A stretch of 64,000 nucleotides of DNA, from the NCBI GenBank assembly GCA_026874595.1, contig CM049314.1, positions 24,377,729-24,441,728 on the forward strand. The letters are read 5' to 3'. The notes under the pieces are model-generated. The model had not been told where the DNA came from and searched no databases. It worked only from the letters and a program-made list of their open reading frames with translations. This document shows, piece after piece, positions 23,451 to 36,497 of the stretch; positions within the stretch are counted from its first letter, which is position 1, and every line of letters starts with the position of its first letter. Source of the DNA: Sipunculus nudus. Taxonomy: Eukaryota > Annelida > Sipuncula > Golfingiida > Sipunculidae. The position numbers and the translations under genes are program-made.

Positions 23451-25015
23451 AGGTAAAAGCACTACAAAACAAAGGAAATCTTATCTACATTGTATTATTT
23501 TATCTTCTTGAAAGAAACGTCCGAGCAGCTGGGGCTCAAATTTGCTAAGTTTCTATTGAAAATCAAAATAAAAATTTTTGATGCAGTGGTTAAAATTGAC
23601 ACGCTCGGCGCCTGAGAACCATATCTTTTATTCTTTTTGGCCTTATCATAATTGTGCTAATGCTACCATTTGTATTTACTTAAAGGAGCCATTTCGAAAC
23701 TAAAACGTTCAAATGATTCTCATTTCCCTTGTTCTAAGATACGGTTCATCAAAGATTCATGATATTAAAGCTAAATTGAAAATAAACAAAAAATACCATT
23801 TTAGCTCAGGGGAAGTATTCTATTACAGATGGCCCCGTGTGCAGGTAAAAATCCCTGGCAAAAATATTTCTGCCACATTTTGTAACGATTGGTGTGGTCG
23901 TGTATGGTGTGGTTGTGTGTGTGTAATAAAATCTAGCAAATTTTGCACTATGAATGCAAAAGACAAAAAAAAAAAACAATCAGTAAAATTTAATTCACTG
24001 TTGAAACATAATTTTGAAAATTCAATTGTCTTGCTCCAGTGAATCCTTGTATATGATCTGAAAGCTGACTGAACATGAGGTAGAAAGGACAGTTTTGGGT
24101 TGTAGAAATTGGTTTATCAGAGGTGGTACCACCTGCAGGTTCTTAATAATACATGCCTGCCATGTGATGAGTATGTCTGTCACCTGGCGTGTATTTACCC
24201 GTGGGTTATTTGTTCATTTGTCTTAACTGATATAACTATGTTATAATTCTGTGAAAGAATATTTATTTATAATGTGCTGTTTGTTGTTTAAATTATGTAC
24301 TTCTTCAATTTCTAATGTTTATTTACAGACTCCACCCTTGTGAAGCGGCCCTATAAGGAAAACTGTTATGGATAGTCACCGCTAACAGTGAGACCATGTG
24401 GGGGGTTTTGGGTTCCTAGGGGGGCATTTACACATTCTCGGGGATGCTGTTGCATCAGTTTGTGTACAGCAGCAATAGGCTACGATTTAGTAGTTTTTAG
24501 TACTTGGATTTTTATATATACTACACATAGACTTTTTTCAATTCTATGAAGATTTGTTCAAATACATATATATATATATCTGTTGTGAGTACAACCACTT
24601 ATTGTTGTATATAAAAACACAATATAGACATACCAAAAACAAGTTATAAAAATTGCTTTTAGTCTAGGCTCAGGAAATTCTCATGTGAACAGTAATGCCA
24701 CAAGTTTAAACAAATTGTTTAAAATGTAATATTAACAAGAATGCTGTTCAAAGGATGACAAGTTGGATAACTAAAGCTTATACTCTCTGTATATTTCACA
24801 ATCTGTTCTATAAAAGACAAAATTTCTGTCAATTTGCTGAATTTGTTATTTTTATTTAATAAACTTGGCTTGTCTGGAGTTTCTTATACAGCTTACATCA
24901 TTGATCAACATGGTTTAAATCATATACTTTATGTAACTAACCATGTACTATAGTGCAGTTTGTATGTTTGTGTTGTGACATTTATTGTGTTTGTTTTGGT
25001 TTACCCCTGTACTTC
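23450..25015. other. NLR intron 5; no supported gene
   Basis: AT-rich. A TTTATTTACAG acceptor-like site at about 24329 is followed by GC-richer sequence to about 24480, but no frame or partner exon supports an exon. The 109-residue plus ORF at 23713-24042 has low-complexity lysine-rich ends and no recognised domain. Confidence 0.35.
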
Positions 25016-25019
25016 ATAT

Positions 25020-27150
25020 TAGCAAACCTGTGTGTTTATACAGTGTTGGGGCGTTGTCCGTTGTCCGTCCATTAACCAATACCATCTCAAAAATGGCAAG
25101 AGCTAGTGTCACTAAATTTTGTGCAAATATCCTATCATCTGTAAAACCCAGATTCACTTATTTTGAACTTATCTTTTGGTTATCTAGATCTGCGTTGACT
25201 TAGATTTTGTATACGGAAAAGTTAAAGCTAAAAAACTCTATTCTGAAAGCTGTCAAGTTAAATTGTTTAACAAGCTCTCTCGGTTTTTTTCGAATGGTTT
25301 CGGTTTGGTGATTTTTGGCCGAGTTACATGAGGCTGAAATTAATCGTTTGACCAAATAAGCATAGTAACATAACAGTATAAGAACCGACAGGGGCTTGCA
25401 TCGCCAAGTTTTATGCAAATGTTGGTCATATGACATATCTGAAATTGAGGTTTTTGTGGCAAACCCTGCATCGTCCTGGCTTATAAGTTGGGAAACTAGT
25501 AATTATAGCCTCTTTCAGCCACTACTTTAAATATCTTTTCTGATGAAACTGTCAATCCAAATTGTGTAATATTTCACAAAATTGATCCTGGGGTAGGGTT
25601 TTCTGAAAACCATATAAAAGATCAGTTTTATTGATTTTGCTAGATTCATGGAAATCTGAAGCTGGTTGTTTTGCCAAGTTAGTCTTTATCATATTGAGAA
25701 ATAAAATAGTCTTCTCCTGTAAAACTGATCTATCTTATTCTTTAACTTCGTACAAAAAATGATTCTTAGGTGGCCTTTGTTCAAGATTGCTCAATTGATT
25801 TTGGTTAAATTATTGGACCTTTACAATGAAAGGACTATCAGGCATTCTCGTTAACAAAGCTAGTAGATGTTTGTAGTAATAAATTGTCAGCTCTGTGGGT
25901 TTATATGCAGAGTTGTGCGACTATATAAAATATATTTTTATTCAGAAAATGCTTTCAATCTGTTATTATTCTAAACTTTTTGAAAAAAATTGTATGAAAA
26001 TGTCAGCTTGCAAAACCAATTCAGCAAAAAAACTTTCAAAATGTATAAAAAGATTTTGCAACAGGCAAAGATTTTGTATCTATAAATTGCTTGCCAGATT
26101 GCCAGCTATTTCTGATTTTGCAACATGCCAAGTTTCAGTCTGTATCTATTTTAAGCTTTGGCAGAGTGTCAACTGTATCATTTCTAGCTACAGGTCAATG
26201 GTTGAGTCAGTGCAGTAGTCTTGACTAGCACATTATTTACGCCTGACTGGGGAGGGGGGGACTTCCATTGTCAGCTGACCTTGGTCAACCGAGTGCACAT
26301 AACTCAAGAGTAGTTAGATGTATTGGCCTGATATTTTGGCATGCTTCTATTATGGCTTTCTCGTACACAAGACTAGTGTGCGTATCTATACAAGAATGGT
26401 GGGCTGTCTACAATATTTTCGTGCCTGAAATTGTGCATGTCCACACAGCCAAGGTTTTCTCATACACAAAGATGTTTGTTATGTATATACATACCAGTAA
26501 TTCAGGAGTAATTTCGCATATTAGCCTGTATTTTTGCATGTCTGGGCATCTCGTACAGCTTTCTCCTACACAAGACCTGTGATGCCACCTATAATAAGTT
26601 TGTGTATTTTGTTCATTCGTGACAGTAGTTCAGGAGTGATTTGACTGAAAATTTGAGTGAAATTGTGCATGTTTAGACATCTCAGAAAAATTTTATGCAT
26701 TCAAGTCTAGTGACGCCACCTACAATTGCTTTTGCATTGCTTACATCCGTGCTATTGACTCAAGAGTGGTTTGACATATCTGCTTAAAAAATTGTATGTC
26801 CATGCATACATCTTATGGCTCATGTATACACTAGAATGGTTGCGCCACCTACAGTCATTTTTTGGAAGTGTACGCTCATGTCAGTATCTCAGGATTGGTT
26901 TATATAATTAGTGCTTATACTCAGGTTCGAAGTGGTAGTATTTCCTCTGGCCAGCATATGTAATTATAAGGTAATCAAGTAATTTTCAAATATTGGTCAA
27001 GTATGCTTCCAGGGGAGGAATATACCTGATATTTATCCATTGCAGACAGGTGACGCCACATACCTTACCATTTTTATAGTATAAAATAATCCCCTTTTTC
27101 TCAAGAGTGATTCTCCGTAGTGGCCCCCATATTTGGTAAAAAGTATTGTA
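25020..27150 (+). repeat. Family B repeat, copy 2 and related tail
   Basis: Opens TTAGCAAACCTGTGTGTTTA then GTTGTCCGTTGTCCGTCC, as at 52390. The tail from about 26280 repeats a motif of about 130 bp built around 'GCGCCACCTACA', 'CAGGAGTGATTTGACATAT' and 'TGCATGTC..TACATCT', ending near ATACCTGATATTTATCC at 27040. The same tail is seen at 43160-43600 and 53740-54050. Confidence 0.65.
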
Positions 27151-27221
27151 TAGATGGAAGAAACCATGGTGGCTTGCCAAGTGTCAGTTTATGCTGTTTA
27201 AGATTGGGCCTATTATTAAAG

Positions 27222-27236
27222 GGGGGGGGGGGGGGG
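27222..27236. repeat. Poly-G tract
   Basis: Uninterrupted G run of about 15 in the NLR intron, one of many long C/G homopolymers in this window. Confidence 0.8.
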
Positions 27237-27239
27237 ATA

Positions 27240-28350
27240 TTGTCTGGGGATGCTATGGCACCTGCAGTGCCAAGAAATGTCTAGTCTTCAATTTATTATT
27301 CAAAGTAATAAATTACTTTTTTATATTTTGGGAATTTATACCTTTCATGATACAATATTTGAGGTTCCTTTATTTTCAGAATTTTGTCAGTTTAAAAGGC
27401 CATCCCCTCGGCTTCTCTGCCGCATTTATTGGATATTGTATATCTATTATTAACTTTACAATAAACGACTTAATACTATGGTGCCATATAAATCCTATAA
27501 AACAATATATGTATATCTCTAGAAACCATAAAAGAAGTGTTCCTGTGTCACATATAGACATTTTGCCAAATGGTATAACACTTGTTCCTTATGCTTAACT
27601 TTAAAATTAAAGGTTGGCAACCAGCTTGTATAAAGCTAAACTAAAGTTATTTCAGTTATAAACATATTCACTCATTCCTATATTTGCTCATACGTAGAAT
27701 ATTTTTTATTTTCCCCTTCATTTTAAAATCTTAAAAAATGTATATCTGTTTAGCTCATGTGAGTAAAAATCAAATGCGCTATAAGAATAGATCTATGTCT
27801 GTCTTGTAATCAACAGGGCACAAACTGCAACCAAAGACACAGGAAGTTCTGACTTTACAGGTTTGCTTATATGTCTTCTGCAGAAAATGACTAGCTATCT
27901 GTGCACTATATTGTCTGAAATATGAAACAAAAACTTCAGAAGTTATCCATCCAGAAGCCAACCACACGTCGCAACCTTAAGGCTACGATAATTACTGAAA
28001 GTCTTGTCGATACTGAAAAGTAGGTAATTGTTGTACATATCGTTCATTGATTTCAAGTTATGGAGTGAATCCATCTCTTTCCAAGGAAGTCCTTGGCTCA
28101 CAGGTTGATCGGTCGTAATATGCCCTCTGAGTAAGCCCAAAAAGAAGGTCACTGCGACCTATTTGTTTTCCAAGATCCTGATTGCAAATTTCAGAGGCCA
28201 TCCATTGATATAACAACAGAACACAAATCTTAACCGTAAGGCTAAGGACGTTCTAACTTTACATGCTGACAGTTCCTGATAGCTTTCCAAAATGGCATTG
28301 ACACACATATTTAAAAGCACGTTGATAAGCAATCACCATTATCTAACAAC
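27240..28350. other. NLR intron 5; no gene seen
   Basis: AT-rich sequence. The 150-residue plus ORF at 27146-27598 runs through the poly-G tract and has no recognisable domain, so I treat it as chance. Confidence 0.4.
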
Positions 28351-28462
28351 AAGAAGCGGACCCAAGGGGATGGTCCAGAAGGTCCGTTTTCTTGCCATCT
28401 TTTTCGGCCTGGAAACACCCCCCCCCCCCCCCCCCCCCCCTTCCGGACTTTTGATCCTTTTT

Positions 28463-28748
28463 TAGCTCAGCTGACTGAAAGTCAACTGCTCAAGATATAG
28501 GTATGGCGCTTTGTCCTTCGTCGTGCGTCCGACCTAGAAACGTCTAAGTGTACATCTGTGGAGGTCAATAAAACATCCCCTTGGAAACGTCAAATTAGGT
28601 CAGAGTGACCTTTATCCGACGACCTATGGGGCTTGTAACTACCCCCAGAAAAATATTTTTATGCATTTTTCCTTTATTTTGAGACTGCCAATTATATAGG
28701 TACTATCAGATTTGCAGCTGTGGTGTCATCTGTGTCCTGAAACCTTGT
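28463..28748 (+). mobile_element. Hairpin-ended element fragment (5' end)
   Basis: TAGCTCAGCTGACTGAAAGT then CAACTGCTCAAGATATAGG and GTCCTTCGTCGTGCGTCCGA mark the start of a subfamily like 41379-42962. It is cut short where family A copy 2 begins at about 28750. Confidence 0.6.
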
Positions 28749-28749
28749 T

Positions 28750-31726
28750 AGATCAGCTGACTATAAGTCATCTGAGCTATAGTCATGGTCAATTGTCCGT
28801 CCGTCTGTCTGTCCGTCCGTCCGTCCGTCTGTCCGTCTGTCTGTCTGTCCGTCTGGATGTCCGTCCGTAAGACTGGCACGTTTCGACACCATTGGACCTA
28901 CGAATCTGAATTTCAGCATACAGTTAGATGTCCCCATAATCTCCTACCATGCCAAAAATTGGGTCATCAGGACTTCGTTCCTTTGAGATATTAAGGAAAA
29001 ATTTCAATTTTTTATTAGAAATCTATTTTCACACTTCAGGACTGCCTAATATGAAAACCACTCATCTGGTTTTCTTCATATTTACCATAAATATTCCTCT
29101 ATATAGTTCCTATGTACATGCCAGATATTAAGTCAGTATTATATAATTTTAAAAAGTTATGGGCCAAAACTTAATGGACTTTGTAAAAAAATCAGGAAGA
29201 TATTTGGTCACTTAAGACCAAAAGAGTTAAAGGTAGGGACTTTTTCCCAGTGATACAACTTTAATTAATCGAAATTAATTGTATACCAAAAATTAGATCA
29301 AAATTTGTTAAATTTTTTTAAATATTGGCAAAAATATAAAATTGGTACCTTAAATTTTGCCCAACTTTGGCCATGGCACGTTTTTTTCCTGTAAGTACTG
29401 TGGATTTAATTTTCACACCATGTATACATAAGGATTTAATCTGTTAAAATCTGAAATTTGAAAATAAAAGCTGCACAATTAGGCTAGTTATTGAACTTTT
29501 TTGGAGGCTCTTGTTGTATTCCCTTACATTGTCAAGCAGTCCACTTTGATGACTGTAGGTCATTCAGTCCACATCTCTATGCTCCCAAGGCTGTTGACAT
29601 ATTTTTAGATGTCCCAAAAATCTCCTACCATACCAAAAATTGGGTCATTAGGACTTTGTTCCTTCGAGATATTAAGGAATAAAAACTCTGTTTTCCATAA
29701 AAAAAAAGCCATTGTTACACTTCAAGGCTGCCTAATATCAAAACCACTGATCTGTTTTTGATCGTATTTAGTATTCACATTCTTTTATACATTTTCTATG
29801 AACATACCAAAAATTAGGTCAGTATTGGGTATTATTTTGAAGTTATGGGCCAAAACAGAATGCAATTTTTTTTAAAATCAGGAAATATATTTACTCACCT
29901 AACATGAGAATTGCTGAACCTAGACTTTTTTTCAGGAATATAACTTTATTTAATCAAGATTCAATTGTTTACCCAAAATTAGATCTGAATTTTGCAAATT
30001 TTTCAAGTTATTAGCATAAATAAAAAATCAATACCTTAAATTTTGTCCAACTTTGGCACTGTTGATTTAATTTTCCCAGCATATATGCATAAGGATTTAA
30101 TCTTTTAAAATCTGAACTTTCAAAAGAAATTGATTGGAATGAATAGCTTTTATTCATGTTTTCATACACCATGTCAAGTGTTGTTTACATCTAGCCCACC
30201 TAGTAGTACAGCCTTCACTTGCATTATGTAACCCACCCCAGGCAGCTTACCTTGGCCCAGCTTGGCCACTACTAGCAGGCTTCCCCTCTGCCCTGCACTC
30301 ATCCCCCCCCCCCCCCACCCAGCTGGTGCATAAACTAGATGAATGTTATAATTTTTCTGTATTTTATTTTATTCTTGGACATGCTACATTTTAGAGTTTG
30401 TATTGAACCACCAGGGTTACAATGATTAAAGTGTACATTTAATTGTGTCCACAAAGTGGTGTATTGCTGTGAAAGTGTGGATGTTCATGAGATAAGTAAT
30501 TCCTTACTTCAGAAGAGTAAAAACTTCACCAGGTGTGAAATTGACTATTAATTCCAGTAATTAATTAAAACTGGGATAGTAAATAGCACAATGATATTGT
30601 TTGTCCCTCATTCAACCAACAGTGTGTATACTTTATTTGAAAAGATGTTTTATTTTATCAAATTTACTTTTATTTTATTTTGGTGAATGAAATTAAGCAT
30701 GTCCTGAAAACTCAATGTGCAAAACTTTTTAATAGTGATTCAAGTAATATTCTTGTAGATGCCATGTTGTGGCATTATTTTCTTTTAAAATCAGTTTAAA
30801 AATTTATGATTTAAAAATAATAAAATATATGTGTATGCATAATATGACACAATGTTTTTTACTCTGTATATATAATGATTGCAACTTTTGCAACAATTCT
30901 AATATTTTAACTTATATTTTCAATCTCAAAACTTTTACTGTTTTTCTTCATGACAGTCTTGTCAGAGTATTAGTTTGCAATCATATATTTAGAACTTTAC
31001 TCTAACCAAGTAGGAGGGCCCCTTTCCTCTTAGCTTTTCATATTCTTATATAAATGAAAAACATTACAATAGAATATTTCTACATCCACCTTCGTGCTGC
31101 CCTCACTTTTCCCTTCTCTAAACCCCATCCCAAAGTCAGCCTCAGTAAGCAAGAACAAGATGAATCAGATATATTCATACTTTAATATTTTGTATAACTA
31201 TTCGTCCATAGGTACCTATGTACATGCCAGAAATTATGTCAATATTGTGTAATATGTAGACATAGTGGGCATCACAATAATGTACCTTGTCAAGACTAAA
31301 GAGATATTGTGTTATACAGTCACATATTCATAAATCACTTCATCAGCATAGTTAATCATAACATCATATCTGTCAAATTGAACGCTTGCAGACTACCATA
31401 CACTTTAGATCCTTCAACAAATAGCCTTATCATCATTCTACTACTGCTTATTACTGCTGTCATTGCATTCATATTTGCTCAAATATATCACAATTTTCAA
31501 CCCCTCCTAAATAAATAAAAAATGAACCACTTTATTTGACTCTATTAATCCATCAGTCAGGTAATTTCATTTATCATTTACTCACATATTACATTACATT
31601 CCTTTATAATAGCCCAACATGTACATGATATTCATAAGCTTTATCGACTCGATATAGTATCACAGTGGAGAAACATTTATAGTCCAATCGCGATCAGCTG
31701 AGCGCCGTGACCCATGGGTCCCTTGT
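28750..31726 (+). mobile_element. Hairpin-ended element, family A, copy 2 (about 3 kb)
   Basis: Nearly colinear with 1807-4998 from GATCAGCTGACTATAAGTCA to GATCAGCTGAGCG and GACCCATGGGTCCCTTG. It differs by small indels, an expanded GTCC/GTCT tract (28795-28865), and loss of parts of the segment corresponding to 3850-4185 of copy 1. High similarity suggests recent movement or duplication. No transposase ORF. Confidence 0.85.
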
Positions 31727-31736
31727 GTTTTTTTAG

Positions 31737-31880
31737 AGCCCCGCTTGAATAAGCGGATGGCCTATATCAATCACCCTGTCCGTCCGTCTGATCGTCTTTC
31801 TGTACGTCCATGAAATTTGTTTCAGATGATAACTCCAGCTTAGATTGACATATGGATTTCAAACTTGACTTATATATAGC
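31737..31880 (+). repeat. Fragment of the CCGCTT-AATAAGCGG element family
   Basis: Opens with the palindromic CCGCTTGAATAAGCGG then CCTGTCCGTCCGTCTG. Same start as the element at 46889. Truncated by MITE-like sequence at about 31885-31950 (GGGTTGGACACCTCC ... CCTGGAACCGCC). Confidence 0.6.
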
Positions 31881-32205
31881 CCGCCTCATTTGTCATTTGT
31901 TCTCGTGGGTTGGACACCTCCTTTTTCTAAATCCTGGAACCGCCTGACAAATGATGCACCATGTGAAGGGAAAAAACAGATGTTAATATGGATGACCTTG
32001 ATGGATTATCAAGGTTACAGGGAATCTTGCTAAGAGATATTAACGCAATTACTTGAAAAGAATTTGAGTGACAGTCACCAGACCTCCACATTTGATGCAA
32101 CACCTGCATGCTTTAAGGAGGTTTGAATATGGGTGACCTTGACACAATTTTCGTGTTCATAAAGGCGATAATTAAAAAGAAGTGCGCAATAACTTGAAAT
32201 AAACA

Positions 32206-32985
32206 AGTGACCCGTGGGTCATGACGTTCAGCCGATTGACATGTTGAAAATATGTGTATATTTTGCATTATTTCTAGGTCGCTGTAACCCTCCCCTTAAA
32301 ACTCTGAGAATATAGTTCACTGTGACCTAATTTCAGGTTTCCAAGGAGATTTTCATAGACCTCCCTGGATTTTAGGTTAAAAGATTCCAGGTCCAATGTT
32401 TATGATTAGTGCCCCGCTTTGGTACAAAATTTTTAATTATGATGGGGGTGCTTACAAGCCCAATAGCTCAGTGAATATTGGTAACAGAGATCTAATTACA
32501 AGTTTCCATGGAGACTTTTAATGTGCCTCCCTGGATATAAAGTGAGAATATTCTAGGTCTAGTTGTCACGATTTGAGCCCGGTAAACAGATGACCGCATC
32601 TTTTAAGGTCTAAAAAATAGATAAAAAAATAGTAAAAAATCGAAAAAAAATACAGATGGCATCACCAGTCTGCAGAAACTGATGAAAAACTCCATGATCA
32701 ATATCCATGCAAAGAATCATGGTGATCAATGCATTAGTTGATCAGATACTTGAGCATTTGTATCAAATTTTTCATTATTCTGGGGGGTACTTCGAAGCCC
32801 CATAGCTTAAAGAATATTGGTAACAGAGCCCTAATTCCAGATTTCCAAGGAGATTTTTCATGTACCTCTCTGGATGTAAAGTAAGAAGATTCCAGTCCAG
32901 GGGTTACGATTTGTGCCTTGTTAACGGACAGACGGCCGGACGGACGACGCACAAAGGATGATCGCTATAGCTCGGATGAGGGCTA
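32206..32985 (-). mobile_element. Hairpin-ended element, minus orientation
   Basis: Left border AACAAGTGACCCGTGGGTCA with GACGTTCAGCCGA mirrors the right end of family A. The right border on the minus strand has CTCATCCGAGCTATAGCGAT and a GTCCGTCCGGCCGTCTGTCC-type tract. Internal repeats ('CCAAGGAGATTTT', 'CCTCCCTGGAT', 'CTAGGTC') recur two to three times. Confidence 0.65.
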
Positions 32986-33520
32986 TTTCAAGTTCAAATA
33001 TGGAAGACCTTGATATATATATTAAGGTCACAGGTTCCGTTTGGACCACATTATTGGAGAACAGCGCCAGACACACTCGAAACCTGCAACGCTGATGCAC
33101 CACATGATGAGCTGAGTCGTTAAGATTTAGGACGTTGCCGCAGTTTACAAGGTCACCCAGCAATATTGCTAAAATATTGGTGACACAAAAAGGGGAAAAC
33201 AGGTTGGCATACAGCCTCATAATTTCACACCCTTGATGTCACTGTACCCATAAAATATGCATATTTTCCTTGGTGTTAACGAAATTGCTCTCAATTTAAG
33301 GAGTGGATCTATAATTTCAAACAGGTTTAAACACCTTTTTTTGCCAGTTACTACCCTGACTACCAAGTAGTTGACTAACCAGTTCTGTTCCAAAGATAAA
33401 CTTTTCTCGTGTATATAACAGTGGAAAATTAATGATTAATAATATACTCATGTGAATTAAAATGCAAAACAAACCATAAACAGTGGGTGGTTTGGATGAA
33501 AAGTTGAGCTTAATATTCAC
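32986..33520. other. NLR intron 5, sequence next to the pre-NACHT exon
   Basis: No second gene seen. The region from 33317 to 33520 is in frame with the pre-NACHT exon on the minus strand only because the frame happens to stay open past the donor at 33520. Confidence 0.45.
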
Positions 33521-33714
33521 CTTGAACATTTCCATGTAGTTCCCCAGTTTTTCACTTCTATCAAGTGTTTGTCCGCCGCTTGTAACCCACAGGAGATCGG
33601 TGAATATCCGATCAATTGGGACGTAGCACTTTTCTGTAGCCCATGCCCAGGTCTCCACCTTATCGCATCTTCTCAGCAGGGAATCCCGGATTTTCAGTTG
33701 AATGTCCTTTAGAT
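33521..33714 (-). CDS. NLR receptor, pre-NACHT exon
   Basis: A 194-nt exon with acceptor TTTCAG and donor AAG|GTGAAT. It enters in phase 1 (its first two bases complete a GAT codon begun in the previous exon) and leaves in phase 0. It encodes DLKDIQLKIRDSLLRR, then a stretch with WAWATEKCYVPIDRIFTDL and ending YMEMFK. In invertebrate NLRs the segment just before the P-loop has the same character: a helix, then VP-x-x-x-IFT-D-L. Joined to the 1.9-kb exon it reads YMEMFK-VSEERAATF and places the P-loop about 13 residues after the junction, which is the expected spacing. The intron to the next exon is about 19.6 kb and full of repeats; a small skipped exon cannot be excluded, but phase and domain order need none. 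Confidence 0.9.
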
Positions 33715-33889
33715 CTGAAACGTATTTTTGAATAATAAATATCTAGTTATAATAGGAAATGATCATACTTCTAAGAATGTAAAATCAAAATGTAAATAAC
33801 TAGAAATAAACTTGCATATTTTGGTTCTTCTTAGACAGGTAGTTTTTTCAGAAGTCAAAATATTAACAGTATAATAGTACTGCTTTATT

Positions 33890-34440
33890 ATTTTTGCTCA
33901 GCTGATTTTCAGTCAAGCTGAGCTAAAGCGAAGTCTATATTCAGTCCTTCCTTCGGACCAGTCATTATTGCTAGAAATTTTCTCCTCAGAGTGAGACAGG
34001 ACTTGGCAGGTTAAATCTCCTTGAAATGAAAAAAAATTAGGTCAAAGTGACCTACATGGCAAAAACATGCTATTTGTCACAGTGAAGGTAAACTCTTCTC
34101 ATCATTGGAGGTATTGCATATTAATTCATCAAATTTAATTTGATTGGCCAAATTTCCATTCAAACATGGAAGGAGGGAACACGATTATCCCAGAGTCAGC
34201 CAGGCTCTGTGAACTGCACCTGTTAGTCCTTGGGATTAAACACCGAGCAACCCCAGAAAGACGCACCCAAATCTTTGTGAGTGAACACGATTGTGGGATA
34301 CAGTCTCCAAATAAAGCCTGTACACTGCCCACCGAGAACAATCTCACCGCTCCCGGTAATGAACTCTATGCATGCTCTATCTCTAGACCACAGAAGCCGG
34401 TCAACAGGAAAAGTTTAATCTCTGATGCTTAAAGTTACTT
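33890..34440. other. NLR intron 4 with an element fragment; no gene seen
   Basis: GCTCAGCTGATTTTCAGTCA then AGCTGAGCTAAAG at 33897 is a decayed family hairpin. The 34166-34432 stretch is GC-richer with overlapping ORFs on both strands but no recognised domain; probably an old retroposed sequence or repeat. Confidence 0.3.
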
Positions 34441-34518
34441 TTATTCAACCGAATTAGCCACACACTGGCCGCTTGTAGCTTGAGTAAAATGATCAAGGCA
34501 TCTTCATAGGCGGCGGAG

Positions 34519-34625
34519 ACGGGGGGCGGGGGGGGGGGGGGGGGGGTGGAAGGGTCATAACCCCCCTAGTGATTGAAGTGGGGGGGGGGGGGATATCATA
34601 TGTTATATACCCCCCCCCCCCTGAT
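34519..34625. repeat. Poly-G and poly-C runs
   Basis: GGGGGGCGGGGG extending about 25 nt, a second G run near 34580 and a C run near 34610. They can pair with one another and complicate sequencing. Confidence 0.8.
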
Positions 34626-34958
34626 TTTACACCAGGAAATCTAAACTATCCCCATTTTGTATATTGGCATGCGGTTGTAGGCCTATTTGCAGGTATCACT
34701 TGTTTTACGGGGTACAGGGGGCCATGTCAATCTTTAATGAAATTTGTCAAGGCTGTTAGTCTGATCAAGTAGACCATACTGTACCCCACCGTACAAACCA
34801 AGCTGAGCTTTCCCTTTTCTGAGAAACCTAAGGTGTAAAAAAAATGAATAAAATAAGTATTGTCCCATTAGCTGATACAACTGAATTACCTGAAGACCTA
34901 TCTCAGAGCTTCTATGACACAGAAACACCTGAACAACTGTATGCTACTGCATGTACAT

Positions 34959-35255
34959 CACCGTGTTAACACCATGTTGCATCCATAGTGATCCTTGGCG
35001 CACCGGCATGTTCAGAGAAAAAATTAAACCTGCACAATTTTTCGTCCCGGAGTACACGGATTACAAATCATCCGTATCACTCCTTGTTGGCACCGTGCAC
35101 CTCCGTGTAGCCACCGTACACATCCGGGAGTCACCGTGTAGCCACCGGGAGCTCCGTATTGAGACCGGCACTTTCCGGGTGCAGGTTTAAGTTTTTCTCC
35201 GATCATGCTGGTGCACCAAGGATCACTTCGGATGCAACACGGTGTTAACACGGTG
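34959..35255. mobile_element. Foldback element with arms of about 77 bp
   Basis: The left arm (34959-35035) begins CACCGTGTTAACAC and includes ATCCTTGG.GCACC and AAACCTGCAC. The right arm (35179-35255) is its inverted partner, ending GTGTTAACACGGTG. The loop of about 140 bp has further CACGG/CCGTG pairs, and similar CCGTG-rich sequence continues to about 35430. Confidence 0.75.
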
Positions 35256-36297
35256 ATACCCGGTGTTTACACGGCGATTCCGTAGATAACACGGATGATT
35301 CCGGAACGATACTCCGGGTTTATCCGTGTTGCTATCCGTGAATATGTGAAAGCCCCATTTACGAAATCGTGCTGCTGTCCCCGGAACACCACGGATTAAG
35401 GTCCGGGGTGATCCCTGTTGCTATCCGTGAATGTGTGATAAGGGCTTCAGTAAGTGGCCGTAAATGGGAGTTGAACTTAATAGTGAGAGGGGTTGGGGCC
35501 AGGTACTTGTACCTGTACCTAAGTATACAATGCAGGATACATGTTCCTGTACCTGGCTTTCATCAATAGGAAGTACCTGGTAGCTGTACCTTGTATAAGG
35601 TACTCCAGGTACACCTGTGACACAAGAAATGGACACCAGACATGGGGTCAGTAACATGTACAAAGCTATCTTGCCTGTCAGGGCAGAAACCTTGTAGGAT
35701 TTTCCCCACAGATAATAGAAAACAACACAGAATTTTAGGTTTAAATTACCAAGTAGCCGAAATATCTGTCCTTTATATTATACTGCCAGTCTGATATTTA
35801 CACGTGATAAACAGGGAGCTAGAAGGGTCGCGGCAGACTCCTGAACTTCGCCTTATGTCGATTATCCTTTAGCCCCTTAACACGTCTAAAAGACCAAACC
35901 TAGTGCTGACCATACGTGTGCTATCTGCATAATTCAAATGCACGCGGAAGAATGAGTAGGCCTGTAGATTTCCCGGCCGTCGGCCAGCCTGCTTTACAAT
36001 AGGGTTGGTATTAATGGGCGAGTCCAAATACTGATAGCTGACGGATAGTAGGCCTGATGTCTTACACCTATCTTAGGCCCCTTTTCCATGCGAGCGGAAA
36101 CGCGCGCGTTTCAGCGCGCTGAAAAAAACGCGCTGAATTTAGCTTTTCCATATGCGCGGAAACGCGCGCGTTTCCGCGGAATCCCCCTCCGCATAACGTG
36201 CTCCTATAAGGGAATCCCCATCCTAAATCGTTCCCAGTAACATGTCAAGCATGTACATGTATTTGTACATGTCACTGTACATGCATTTATAACTTTC

Positions 36298-36392
36298 ACT
36301 GTTAAAAGTTGCACGTAAAATAACGGTGCTTTGCACCGGCAGCAAAGTTGACAGTGCAATGCACCGTTATTTTACGGTAATTTTTAACAGTG
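36298..36392. mobile_element. Hairpin MITE of 95 bp nested in the harbinger-like MITE
   Basis: CACTGTTAAAA ... GTAAAATAACGGTGC pairs with GCACCGTTATTTTAC ... TTTTTAACAGTG, leaving a short loop. Almost the whole element is an inverted repeat. Confidence 0.8.
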
Positions 36393-36445
36393 TTCGTTAT
36401 ATTTACAGGAACGTATAGTTTTCATTACTATTGACATTCAGAATA

Positions 36446-36449
<4 letters not shown>

Positions 36450-36493
<44 letters not shown>
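36450..36493. repeat. (TA)n microsatellite
   Basis: Pure TA repeat of about 44 bp inside the nested MITE. Confidence 0.95.

Positions 36494-36497
<4 letters not shown>

Noticed and set aside
24310-24480. An exon after the TTTATTTACAG acceptor-like site
   Set aside because: All frames close quickly, no donor follows, and no neighbouring exon was found.
27146-27598. 150-residue plus-strand ORF, the second longest in the window
   Set aside because: It passes through a poly-G tract, has no recognisable domain, no splice support and the composition of AT-rich noncoding DNA.
33317-33520. Extension of the pre-NACHT exon to the next stop
   Set aside because: A donor at 33520/33519 joins in phase to the NACHT exon and yields the expected P-loop spacing; the extension reads as low-complexity intron.
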